Part shown: piece by piece, positions 42,622 through 51,564 of the stretch | How the letters are laid out: the number at the start of each line of letters is the position of its first letter | Numbering within the stretch: position 1 is the first letter of the stretch | Origin: CAMFLJ01 sp965279255 | GTDB taxonomy: Bacteria; Actinomycetota; Acidimicrobiia; Acidimicrobiales; Acidimicrobilacustridaceae | Reading direction: 5' to 3' | NCBI GenBank assembly: GCA_965279255.1 | Contig: OZ257146.1 | Span: 3,410,001 to 3,474,000 of the forward strand | Length of the DNA: 64,000 bases | The notes under the pieces: generated by a model | What the model saw: the letters and a program-made list of their open reading frames with translations, nothing else | Told to the model about the DNA's origin: nothing | The model's database searches: none | Position numbers and translations under genes: made by a program

Positions 42622-42660
42622 ATGTCCCCACGCGTACGAGCGACGAGGCGGTCGCGGTGA
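42622..42660 (+). CDS. Candidate 12-codon leader peptide (uORF)
   Basis: GAGGAGG (42609-42615) lies six bases before ATG 42622. The frame encodes MSPRVRATRRSR and stops at TGA 42658-42660, which overlaps the GTG start (42657) of the hydrolase gene as GTGA. This suggests coupled reinitiation. Five of twelve residues are Arg, raising the possibility of a translation-pausing leader. It could also be chance. Confidence 0.4.
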   Translation: MSPRVRATRRSR

Positions 42661-43559
42661 ACGTGGCGCGCCCCGGCCGGGCGCCCGGCACGTGGCAGAT
42701 CGTGACCGCCACCGGGGTCGGCCGGTTCGGCGCGCCCACGCCGCACATGGTCGAGACCTCGGTCGGGCCGGTGGTCGTGCGCGACGCCGGCGGCCGCGGC
42801 CTTCCCGTGGTGCTCGTGCACGGCTGGTTCGCCGACGGCCTCACCAACTGGGTGCAGGTGTTCCAGCCCCTGGCCCAGGCCGGCTACCGCCCCATCGCCG
42901 TCGACATGCCCGGCCATGGCGGCAGCCCACTCTCCGGAGGCTTCTCGATCGACCGCTGCGCCACCGCGGTGGCCGAGGTGATCGAGGGCGAGGGAGGTCG
43001 CCCCGCGGTCGTCGTCGGCTACTCGATGGGCGGTCCCATCTCGCAGACGGTCGCCCGGGACCACCGCGACCAGGTGGCCGGCCTGGTGGAGGTCGCCACC
43101 GCGGCCCACATCATCCCGAGCTCGGTCGGGCGCGGGTTCATGGGCGGCGTCGCTCGCGCCGCCGGCATCGCCGAGGCCGCCGGCGCGACCCTCAACTTCG
43201 TCTCGCGATTCCGCCGGGGGACGCCGGCGGCCGACCCGTACCAGGACCTCGGCGCCCACATGGCGTGGACGCTGCGGGCCACTTCGAAGCGGGCGCTGCT
43301 CGAGGCCGCCGGCGAGCTGGCCCGGTTCGACTCGCGGCCGTGGGCGGGCGACCTCGACGTGCCCGCCCAGTCGATCGTCACCCGGGACGACCGGGCCGTG
43401 CCCGCCGACGCCCAGCGCGAGCTGGCCCGGCTGCTGCGAGCCGGGGTCGCGGAGCTGAGCTGGGGTCACGTGGCCTGCCTGCGGCCCGGCTTCGGGCTGG
43501 CCACCACCGAGGCCGTCACCCGGGTGCTGGCCGACGGGCTGCGCTGCTTCCCGACCTGA
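42657..43559 (+). CDS. Alpha/beta hydrolase
   Basis: 300 residues. The oxyanion/HG motif is VHGWFADG, the nucleophile Ser in VGYSMGGP, an Asp in VTRDDRAVP, and the final His in WGHVACL, in the correct order for an alpha/beta-hydrolase. It could be an esterase, epoxide or C-C hydrolase. An upstream GTG at 42615 is in frame, but the strong ribosome-binding site there serves the leader ATG at 42622; hence 42657 is preferred. The WS/DGAT gene follows 53 bases downstream. Confidence 0.82.
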   Translation: MNVARPGRAPGTWQIVTATGVGRFGAPTPHMVETSVGPVVVRDAGGRGLPVVLVHGWFADGLTNWVQVFQPLAQAGYRPIAVDMPGHGGSPLSGGFSIDRCATAVAEVIEGEGGRPAVVVGYSMGGPISQTVARDHRDQVAGLVEVATAAHIIPSSVGRGFMGGVARAAGIAEAAGATLNFVSRFRRGTPAADPYQDLGAHMAWTLRATSKRALLEAAGELARFDSRPWAGDLDVPAQSIVTRDDRAVPADAQRELARLLRAGVAELSWGHVACLRPGFGLATTEAVTRVLADGLRCFPT

Positions 43560-43612
43560 TCCGAGACGTCTGACCTTCGCCCCTTCCCGGCGGATCCCAC
43601 ACGTCGTACACC

Positions 43613-45019
43613 GTGCGTGTGGCTGTGCAACTGAGGGGGCTGGACGCCGCGTTCCTGGCACTGGAATCCCCCACCGGACATCTCCAGGCCGTCGGGGTGG
43701 CGACGCTCGACCCCGCCGCGCCCCTCATCACCCGCGACGAGATGATGGACCTGGTCGACCGGCGCCTCCACCGCCTCGACCTGCTGCGTCGGCGTCTCGT
43801 GACCGTGCCCGGTGGCATCGACCGGCCCTACTGGATCCACGTCCGGCCCGACCTGCACCGCCACGTGCAGGTCCACTCGCTGCCCGCCGACGACCCCGAC
43901 GGCGCCTTCGAGCGGTTCTGCGCCGACCTGGCCGGGCGGCCCCTCGACCGGAACGCCCCGATGTGGGAGTTCTGGCTGGTCGACGGGCTGGCGTCGGGTG
44001 GGCAGGCCCTCGTGCTGAAGGTGCACCACTCGCTGTGCGACGGCGTCGGGAGCCTGGCCCTGGTGGCCCAGCTCTTCGACGAGGGCCCCGACGACCACGC
44101 CGCCTCACTGCACGAGCCGCCCACACCCGTGAGCGAGGAGAAGCCACCGCCCCTGCCGTGGCTGCTGACCCGGGCGGCCTGCAACCTGGCCCGACTGCCC
44201 CTCGACGTCGCCGCCACCGTCGTGAAGGTGGCGCAGTCCGCGCTGCGGGTGCGGGTGACCGTCGAGGGCTTCGCCGGGTCCGACCTGGCCGCTCCTCTCG
44301 CCACCCCGCGCCTCTCGTTCCACGGCCCCATCTCCGGCCATCGGGCGGTGGCGCTGCGCGAGCTGCCCCTCGACCGGGTGAAGGCGGTGGCCCACGCCTC
44401 GGGCACCCACGTGAACGACGTGGTGCTCGCCGTGCTGGCCGGCGCGCTGCGGCGCTGGCTCGACGACAACGGTGAGCTCCCCGACCGGCCACTGGTGGCC
44501 GCGGTCCCGGTCTCGACCCGCACCCCCGACGAGATGCTCGAGCCGGGCAACCACGTGTCGGCCTGCTTCGTGCACCTGCCCACCGACCGCGACGACCCGC
44601 GCGAGCGGCTGGCCGTCACCGCCGCGGTGGCCTCCAGCGGCAAGGCGATCCACGCCGCGGTCGGCTCGGAGACCCTCGAGCACCTGACGTCGGTGACCTT
44701 CCCACTCGTGCTCTCGGTGCCGACGAACCTCTACCAGCGCTCAGGGGCGGCCGAGCGGCATCCGGCGCCGGTGAACCTGGTCGTCTCGAACGTCGCCGGC
44801 CCGCCCGGCGACCTGTACCTCGCGGGCCGGAAGGCCACCGCGTTCTACGCCCTCGGCCCGATCTTCGACGGCGTGTCGCTCAACGTCACCGCCATCTCCT
44901 ACGGCAACACCTTCGGGTTCGGCTACATCGCCTGCCCCGAGCTGATCGACGACATCGACGCCCTGGCCGACGGGCAGGCAGCCGCGCTCGACGAGCTGGC
45001 CGCCGCCTACGGCATCTGA
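43613..45019 (+). CDS. Wax ester synthase / diacylglycerol acyltransferase (WS/DGAT)
   Basis: 468 residues, normal WS/DGAT length. The catalytic HHSLCDG is at residues 138-144 (HHxxxDG). LRGLDAAFLALESPTGHLQ at the start, and VNLVVSNVAGPPGDLYLAG plus the PIFDGVSLNVTAISYG segment near the end, are the family's other conserved blocks. It uses acyl-CoA to make triacylglycerol or wax ester for lipid droplets. GTG at 43613 is chosen; GTGs at 43619 and 43625 are alternatives. The alpha/beta hydrolase upstream may act on the same lipids. Confidence 0.9.
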   Translation: MRVAVQLRGLDAAFLALESPTGHLQAVGVATLDPAAPLITRDEMMDLVDRRLHRLDLLRRRLVTVPGGIDRPYWIHVRPDLHRHVQVHSLPADDPDGAFERFCADLAGRPLDRNAPMWEFWLVDGLASGGQALVLKVHHSLCDGVGSLALVAQLFDEGPDDHAASLHEPPTPVSEEKPPPLPWLLTRAACNLARLPLDVAATVVKVAQSALRVRVTVEGFAGSDLAAPLATPRLSFHGPISGHRAVALRELPLDRVKAVAHASGTHVNDVVLAVLAGALRRWLDDNGELPDRPLVAAVPVSTRTPDEMLEPGNHVSACFVHLPTDRDDPRERLAVTAAVASSGKAIHAAVGSETLEHLTSVTFPLVLSVPTNLYQRSGAAERHPAPVNLVVSNVAGPPGDLYLAGRKATAFYALGPIFDGVSLNVTAISYGNTFGFGYIACPELIDDIDALADGQAAALDELAAAYGI

Positions 45020-45029
45020 CGGCGCGGGC

Positions 45030-45704
45030 TCAGGGCGTGTCGTTCTGGACCGAGATCCAGTCGCGACCCTCGAAGTAGGGCCGGAACGTGGCGGCGATGC
45101 GCTCGAGGTCGGCGGGCCGCTTCGGCCGCTGGACCTCGTAGAGGTGGGGGAACTCGAGCCACGCGGTGACCGCGTGCCACAGCCGCACCGCCGCCTCGCC
45201 GGTGGGCGGGTCGACGAGCACCGGGCCGAACAGCGCCTGGGTGCCGTCGAAGACCAGCGTGGGCACGCCCCAGCCACCGAGGGCGAGGACGGCGTCGTGC
45301 TCGGCCTTCACCTCGTCGCCGGTGGTGGGGTCGGCGATGGCGGCGGCGACCCACGCGGGATCGAGGTCCATGTCGCGCAGCAGTGCCTCGGCGACCTCGG
45401 GGCGGTGGGGCTTGTCGCCGTCGACGTGGAGGGCCCGGCCGGCACGGGCGTACCAGCGGTCGAGCAGCTCGGGATCGATCCGCCGGAGGTAGGCACCGAT
45501 GCGCATCATCGACCAGCCGTAGGACCAGTCGCGCTCCCACGGGTGCTTCCTGCCCTCGACCCGGTTGACCTCTTCGAGGCTGAAGAACCGCCAGGTGACC
45601 TCGACGCCCGCGTGGTCGCGCACCTCGCGCATCCAGAGCGAGGTCTGGTAGGCGTACGGGCACATGAGGTCGAAGTGGAAGTCGACCGCGGCCGGTGCCG
45701 TCAT
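45030..45704 (-). CDS. DsbA-family protein with a single active-site Cys
   Basis: 224 residues of the DsbA/HCCA-isomerase thioredoxin-like fold: VDFHFDLMCPYAYQTSLWMRE, a helical insertion, and GVPTLVFDGTQALFGP with the cis-Pro loop. The active site reads Cys15-Pro-Tyr-Ala18, lacking the second Cys of an oxidoreductase. It may be a mycothiol/glutathione-type transferase or an isomerase instead. No signal peptide. Its ATG overlaps the stop of the flavodoxin-like gene by four bases, so both are made together. Confidence 0.78.
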   Translation of the reverse strand: MTAPAAVDFHFDLMCPYAYQTSLWMREVRDHAGVEVTWRFFSLEEVNRVEGRKHPWERDWSYGWSMMRIGAYLRRIDPELLDRWYARAGRALHVDGDKPHRPEVAEALLRDMDLDPAWVAAAIADPTTGDEVKAEHDAVLALGGWGVPTLVFDGTQALFGPVLVDPPTGEAAVRLWHAVTAWLEFPHLYEVQRPKRPADLERIAATFRPYFEGRDWISVQNDTP

Positions 45705-46444
45705 GCCCGGCGGTACTCCGGGTTCTCCCAGTCGAAGCGCTGGCCGTCATCCCAGGCGGTGCGCTGGTTCCCGTAGGCGGGGATGCCGCCGGCGCCGCGG
45801 AGCATGGCGGCGAGGTGCATGAGGTTCCAGGTCATGAAGGTGGTGTTGCGGCTGGTGAACTCGTTCTCGGGGCCGCCGGAGCCCGGGTCGAGGTACGACG
45901 GGCCGGGCCCGGCCTCGCCGATCCAGCCGGCGTCGGCCTGGGGCGGGATGACGTACCCGATGTGCTGGAGGCTGTAGAGGATGTTCATGGCGCAGTGCTT
46001 GATGCCGTCCTCGTTGCCGGTGATGAGGCAGCCGCCGACCCGGCCGTAGTAGCGCCACTGGCCGTTGTCGTTGAGGTCGCCCGACGAGGCGTAGAGGCGC
46101 TCGATCGCCCGCTTGGTGACCGAGCTGTTGTCGCCGAGCCAGATGGGCCCGGCGATGACGAGGATGTCGGCCGCCCAGACCTTCTCCTGGATGGCCGGCC
46201 ACTCGTCGACCTCCCACCCGTGCTCGGTCATGTCGGGCCACACGCCGCTGGCGACGTCGTGGTCGACGACGCGCACGACCTCGGTGGTCACGCCGTGCTT
46301 CTGCATGATCTCGGCCGAGGCATCGACCAGCGCCTGGGTGTTCGAGACCTCGGGCGAGCGCTTCAGGGTGCAGTTGAGGAAGAGGGCGCGCATGCCGGTG
46401 AAGTCGGGCGCCGTGCCGTCCCCCCGGACGTTCGTGTCAGCCAT
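45701..46444 (-). CDS. Flavodoxin-like / NADPH-dependent FMN reductase family protein
   Basis: 247 residues. MRALFLNCTLKRSPEVSNTQALVD forms the phosphate loop, ADILVIAGPIWLGDNSSVTKRAIERL and YGRVGGCLITGNEDGIKHCAMNILYSLQHIGYVIPP are the further flavin-binding segments. It probably binds FMN and reduces quinones or flavin using NAD(P)H. The start at 46444 has TACCTT six bases upstream, a leaderless pattern. It is coupled to the DsbA-like gene by a four-base overlap, so the pair may form a redox unit. Confidence 0.85.
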   Translation of the reverse strand: MADTNVRGDGTAPDFTGMRALFLNCTLKRSPEVSNTQALVDASAEIMQKHGVTTEVVRVVDHDVASGVWPDMTEHGWEVDEWPAIQEKVWAADILVIAGPIWLGDNSSVTKRAIERLYASSGDLNDNGQWRYYGRVGGCLITGNEDGIKHCAMNILYSLQHIGYVIPPQADAGWIGEAGPGPSYLDPGSGGPENEFTSRNTTFMTWNLMHLAAMLRGAGGIPAYGNQRTAWDDGQRFDWENPEYRRA

Positions 46445-46450
46445 CCGGCG

Positions 46451-46456
46451 AAGGTA
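46451..46456 (-). promoter_or_regulatory. Leaderless -10 box of flavodoxin-like gene
   Basis: TACCTT on the minus strand, six bases before the ATG at 46444. Confidence 0.6.
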
Positions 46457-46513
46457 CCCCTGCCGCGGATTGGTTGCTCGGTGAAGGGTCGGCCTCGGTC
46501 GACGGCGGAGGAG

Positions 46514-46519
46514 TACCGT
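46514..46519 (+). promoter_or_regulatory. Candidate -10 box of substrate-binding lipoprotein gene
   Basis: TACCGT, giving a leader of about 30 bases before the ATG at 46556. Confidence 0.45.
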
Positions 46520-46555
46520 CCGCCGCACAACGTCGCTGGGAACCGGGGGGTCACC

Positions 46556-47917
46556 ATGGCGCGACATCGGCTGTTCGTCCTGCTCGCTCTGTTCGGCGTG
46601 CTGGCTGCCGCGTGCGGTCGCAGCGATCCGGGGGCGACGCCATCGAGCACGACCACGGTGACGAAGACCGATGCCGCGTGCGAGGGCGTGACGCTCGAGG
46701 CCACCGACACCGGCGTCACCGCCGACACCATCACCGTGACGGTGATGGCCGACACCGGCTCACCGCTCGCGCCCGGGCTCTTCCAGGGGAACATCGACGC
46801 GGTCAAGGGGTTCGCCGAGTACATCAACGCCAACGGTGGCCTCGGCTGCCGCAAGCTCGTCGTTCAGGCGTGGGACTCCAAGCTCGACCCGACCGAGTCG
46901 AAGAACGGGCTCATCGAGGCCTGCAAGGGCAGCGTGGCCATGGTCGGCAACAACGCCCTCTTCAACCCCGATGTCACGCCCATCACCGACTGCCCCGACG
47001 CCACCGGCGCGGTGACCGGCGTGCCCAACCTGGCGGCGCTCACCGCCGACACCACCGAAGCCTGCGCCTCGGTCACCTACGTGATGTCCGCCCTCGGCGA
47101 GAAGTGCCCCATCCAGGACGGCGTGCGCCCGGTGACCTCGTACCTGGGCTACTGGAAGTACCTGCTGACCCAGTTCCCCGGCGCCAAGTCCGTGTACCTG
47201 GTGCCCGGCGACCTGCCCACGACCGTCCTGTCGTCGATGCCGATCCTCGAGGCGCAGCGCCAGGCCGGCATCGACGTGGTGGCCGCCGCCAAGGTCTCGG
47301 GCCGCGACGAGCAGGCCGCCTACACCCCCAAGGTGCAGCTGGTGAAGAGCAGCGGGGCGAACATGGTCTACGACGGCTCGAACGACACGGCCATGATCAG
47401 CATGCGCCGGGAGGCCGCCGCCCAGGGCCTCACCGGGGTCGACGCCTGGGTCTGCACCGTCGCCTGCTACACGGAGGCGTTCAAGAAGGCCGGCAGCGAC
47501 GTCGACGGCACCTGGGTGGCGATGGGCTTCCTGCCGTTCGAGGAGCGCGACCAGAACCAGGAGCTGGCCAACTACCTCGACCACGTGCCGTCGCCGAGCT
47601 CGTGGGGGGCGTCGGCGTGGCAGTCGGCCGTGCTGTTCCAGGACGTGATCGCCAAGATCGTCGAGACGGAAGGCCCCAACGCCATCACCCGGGCCAACAT
47701 CTTGAAGGTGCTGGGCTCGATGGACTCCTTCGACGCCCACGGCTGGTTGGCCCCGAAGCCGGTGAAGGGCGTGGGTTCGTGCGGCATGGTGATGAAGATC
47801 GAGGGCGGCGAGTTCACGCGGGTCTACCCCACCGAGCCGGGCACCTTCGAGTGCACGCCGGAGGACCTCGTCGTGGTGAACGTCGACCCCGAGGCCGAGG
47901 CCGCCAAGCTCCAGTAG
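46556..47917 (+). CDS. Branched-chain-amino-acid-type ABC substrate-binding lipoprotein
   Basis: 453 residues. The signal sequence ends LAAAC with lipidated Cys20. A Ser/Thr linker follows, then a periplasmic-binding-protein fold of the Leu/Ile/Val type: INANGGLGCRKLVVQAWDSKLDPTESKNGL, VAMVGNNALF and DGTWVAMGFLPF. It would present a small organic solute to an ABC permease, but no permease or ATPase gene is in the window. GGGGGG precedes the ATG. It is divergent from the flavodoxin-like gene. Confidence 0.85.
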   Translation: MARHRLFVLLALFGVLAAACGRSDPGATPSSTTTVTKTDAACEGVTLEATDTGVTADTITVTVMADTGSPLAPGLFQGNIDAVKGFAEYINANGGLGCRKLVVQAWDSKLDPTESKNGLIEACKGSVAMVGNNALFNPDVTPITDCPDATGAVTGVPNLAALTADTTEACASVTYVMSALGEKCPIQDGVRPVTSYLGYWKYLLTQFPGAKSVYLVPGDLPTTVLSSMPILEAQRQAGIDVVAAAKVSGRDEQAAYTPKVQLVKSSGANMVYDGSNDTAMISMRREAAAQGLTGVDAWVCTVACYTEAFKKAGSDVDGTWVAMGFLPFEERDQNQELANYLDHVPSPSSWGASAWQSAVLFQDVIAKIVETEGPNAITRANILKVLGSMDSFDAHGWLAPKPVKGVGSCGMVMKIEGGEFTRVYPTEPGTFECTPEDLVVVNVDPEAEAAKLQ

Positions 47918-47928
47918 CCCGCGGGCGA

Positions 47929-48825
47929 TCAGGCCCCGCCCTCCACCAGCAGCTGGCGGAGCCGATCCTGGCCCGGCCGGGCCGGGTCCGTGGTCTCGAT
48001 GAAGTCGACGAGCACCTCGACGAAGCGGTCCGGGACCTCGGACTGCGGGAAGTGCCGCACCCCCTCGAAGATCTCGAGCCTGCTCCCGGGCATCGCGTCG
48101 TGGGCGGCGTAGGCGTGGGCGACCGGGATGATGTCGTCCCGATCACCCCACAGGATCAGGGTGGGCACCGCGGCAGCCAGGTAGAGGCGGTCGTTGGCAC
48201 TCACCACCTGACCCCCCAGGTCGACGACCGACCGCAGCGTCCGGACGAACGCCTGCCGGTTCTCGGCATCGGCGAGCGAGGCGTAGGCCCGCCACATCTC
48301 CGCCATCCACGACGTCCGGATGCCCTGGTCCCGGAGCCAGCGATTCACCGAACGACCCCTGTCGCGCATGAAGCCGGTGGCGACCAGAGGAAGGACGAAC
48401 TCGCTCCCGGGCAGCGACAGCAGCCGCAGGATCGGGCTCACCTCCCGACCGAGCCCGCCGCTCGAGACCAGGACGAGTCGATCGCAGAACTCGGGGTGTT
48501 GGTAGGCGAGCTGCAGGGCGATGCCACCCCCCAGCGACTGCCCGACGATGGTGGCCCGGCCGATCCCCAGGCGGGCCATGAGGTCTCGGAGGCCGCTGGC
48601 GTGGGCGCCCAGGGAGTAGTCGCCGACGGGCTTGGCCGACTCCCCGTGGCCGAGGAGATCCGGCGCGAGGACCCGGTACCGTTCGGCCAGTGCCGGCATG
48701 ACCTCCCGCCACGTGCGGGAGCTCCCTGCCATCCCGTGGATCAACACGACGGTCTCGTCGCCCTCCCCCGCGAGGCGGTAGGTCACTCGGTGGCCGTGGA
48801 GTGTCACGTGCTGCACATCACCCAT
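47929..48825 (-). CDS. Alpha/beta hydrolase
   Basis: 298 residues. HGMAGSSRTWREV is the oxyanion region, VGQSLGGGIAL the nucleophile Ser, GDRDDIIPV the acid, and GVRHFPQSEVP the final His, all in alpha/beta-hydrolase order. APDLLGHGESAKP is typical of haloperoxidase/C-C-hydrolase-like members. The substrate is unknown. ATG 48825 is preferred over an in-frame GTG at 48843. It converges with the substrate-binding lipoprotein gene, 11 bases from its stop. Confidence 0.84.
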   Translation of the reverse strand: MGDVQHVTLHGHRVTYRLAGEGDETVVLIHGMAGSSRTWREVMPALAERYRVLAPDLLGHGESAKPVGDYSLGAHASGLRDLMARLGIGRATIVGQSLGGGIALQLAYQHPEFCDRLVLVSSGGLGREVSPILRLLSLPGSEFVLPLVATGFMRDRGRSVNRWLRDQGIRTSWMAEMWRAYASLADAENRQAFVRTLRSVVDLGGQVVSANDRLYLAAAVPTLILWGDRDDIIPVAHAYAAHDAMPGSRLEIFEGVRHFPQSEVPDRFVEVLVDFIETTDPARPGQDRLRQLLVEGGA

Positions 48826-48995
48826 GCCTCGGGTGTAGACCACTGCGCCCGTCGCTCCCAGAGCACGAGGTCACCGCTCCGCTTCCGCGGGCCACGAGCG
48901 GAAGCGGCACGAAGCCGGGCAGAATGGTGACCAGCACGGTCTGATTTCGGACCGGAGTGCCGGCACGAGGTCGGCCCACCCAGGGAGCTCTCACC

Positions 48996-49919
<924 letters not shown>

Positions 49920-49921
49920 CG

Positions 49922-50623
49922 GTGCTCAGCACCCTGCGCCGCGACATCGGGGCCATCGCCGAGCGCGACCCCGCGGCGCGCAACATCGTCGACACCCTCC
50001 TCACGTACCCGGGGCTGCACGCGGTGATCGCCCACCGCGTGGCCCACGGGCTGTGGGTGCGGGGCCACCGGTTCACGGCGCGGCTCGTCTCGGCGCTCGC
50101 CCGGGCGATCACCGCGGTCGACATCCACCCCGGTGCCACCCTCGGGCCGGGCCTCTTCATCGATCACGCCACCGGTGTGGTCATCGGTGAGACCACCATC
50201 GTCGGCGCCGACGTCACCGTCTACCAGGGCGTCACCCTCGGTGGCACCAGCCTGCGGCCGGGCAAGCGCCATCCCACGCTCGGCGACCGCGTCGTCGTGG
50301 GCGCCGGGGCCAAGGTCCTCGGCGACATCACCATCGGCGACGACGCCCGCATCGGCGCCAACGCCGTGGTCGTGCGCGACGTCCCCGCCGGCACCGTGGT
50401 GGTGGGCGTGCCCGGTCAGGTCGTCGCCCGCACCAACGCCCTCGAGCGGGGCGGCGGCGTCGACATGGCCCTCGACTCGAGCGTCGACATCGTGGCCGCC
50501 CGCCTCACCGCGCTGGTCGACCGCGTCGGCGAGCTCGAGATGCAGCTGGCCGGCCGGGTCAGCACCAAGGGCCCGGTCGAGTCGTCCGACGGCGTGTGGG
50601 ACGTCGACGACTTCGTGATCTGA
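49922..50623 (+). CDS. cysE: Serine O-acetyltransferase
   Basis: 233 residues. The hexapeptide-repeat region holds VDIHPGATLGPGLFIDHATGVVIGETTIVGADVTVYQGVTLGG with the catalytic His/Asp pair, and GKRHPTLGDRVVVGAGAKVLG. It acetylates serine from acetyl-CoA, supplying CysK. The last residues are DVDDFVI: a C-terminal Ile is the anchor that inserts into CysK in the known cysteine synthase complex. GTG 49922 is two bases after cysK stop, so they are co-translated. A ~50-residue extension precedes that tail. Confidence 0.93.
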   Translation: MLSTLRRDIGAIAERDPAARNIVDTLLTYPGLHAVIAHRVAHGLWVRGHRFTARLVSALARAITAVDIHPGATLGPGLFIDHATGVVIGETTIVGADVTVYQGVTLGGTSLRPGKRHPTLGDRVVVGAGAKVLGDITIGDDARIGANAVVVRDVPAGTVVVGVPGQVVARTNALERGGGVDMALDSSVDIVAARLTALVDRVGELEMQLAGRVSTKGPVESSDGVWDVDDFVI

Positions 50624-50629
50624 CCGGGC

Positions 50630-51430
50630 TCAGCGCTTGTCGCGCATGCCCTCGGAGAGCTGATCGGCGTAGGCCAGCATCTTCTCGTTCTTGATGCGGT
50701 CGCTGAGGTTGGGGGCGAGGGCCAGCACCTTGGAGGCCACCTTCACCTTGAGGTCGGTCACGTCGACCTCGCCGATGTCGCGGGTGATGGCCTTCACCAC
50801 ACCCTCGCCGACCGCGTCGCACGTCACGCCCTTGGTGCCGGGCGAGGCGCCGACGCCGGCGTCGGTGAGCATGCCCCCGTCGATGATCGACCCGGGGAAC
50901 ACCACCGACGCGCTGACGCCGGAGCCGGCGAGGTCCTGCCGGAGCGAGGCACCGAAGCCGCGCATCCCGAACTTGCTGGCCGAGTAGAGGGCCAGGCGGG
51001 CGGTGCCCATCTTCCCGCCCATCGACGACACGAAGACGATGTGGCCCCGACCCCGTTCGAGCATGCCGGGGAGCAGGCGCTGGGTCATCACGATCGGGGC
51101 CCGCAGGTTCACGTCGAGGGCGCGGTCGATCTGCGCGGTCGTGTACTCCTCGATGCGGCCGGTGGCGGGGAGGGCCGCGTTGGCGATCAGCCCGTCGACC
51201 GGCCCGAGCTCGAGCACCTCGTCGAGGAACCGATCGAGGGCGGCGGTGTCGGACAGGTCGCACGGCATGACCACCGAGCCGGGAAGGCGGCCGGCCAGGG
51301 CCTCCATCTCCGCCTGCCGGCGGCCGGTGAGGATCACCCGCGCCCCGCCGGCGTGCAGGGCCCGGACGACCGCCTGGCCCACTCCCCCTGCCGCCCCGGT
51401 GACGACGATGGTCGTGCCCCTGATCTCCAT
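50630..51430 (-). CDS. Short-chain dehydrogenase/reductase
   Basis: 266 residues. TGAAGGVG binds NAD(P). The NNAG equivalent is ANAALPAT. Catalytic residues are Ser in VSSMGG and Tyr/Lys in YSASK. The C-terminal tail contains DLKVKVASKVLALAPNLSDRIKNEK, suggesting a membrane- or partner-contacting helix. The substrate is unknown. The start at 51430 has GGGAG upstream. It ends 7 bases from the cysE stop on the opposite strand. Confidence 0.86.
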   Translation of the reverse strand: MEIRGTTIVVTGAAGGVGQAVVRALHAGGARVILTGRRQAEMEALAGRLPGSVVMPCDLSDTAALDRFLDEVLELGPVDGLIANAALPATGRIEEYTTAQIDRALDVNLRAPIVMTQRLLPGMLERGRGHIVFVSSMGGKMGTARLALYSASKFGMRGFGASLRQDLAGSGVSASVVFPGSIIDGGMLTDAGVGASPGTKGVTCDAVGEGVVKAITRDIGEVDVTDLKVKVASKVLALAPNLSDRIKNEKMLAYADQLSEGMRDKR

Positions 51431-51564
51431 GACCGCTCCCGTGTGCGGCGCCGGCACGGCGGCGCGTCGCGGCCGGACGTTACCGCCGGGTTGGGACGTC
51501 CCTACGATGCGCAGGTCGTGCCGCCCCGGCCGGCCACCGGACGAGCGTGAGGGAGGGACCGACG

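Noticed and set aside
46474..48930. Plus-strand open frame of about 818 codons
   Set aside because: Off-frame to the substrate-binding lipoprotein and antisense to the hydrolase. No motif.
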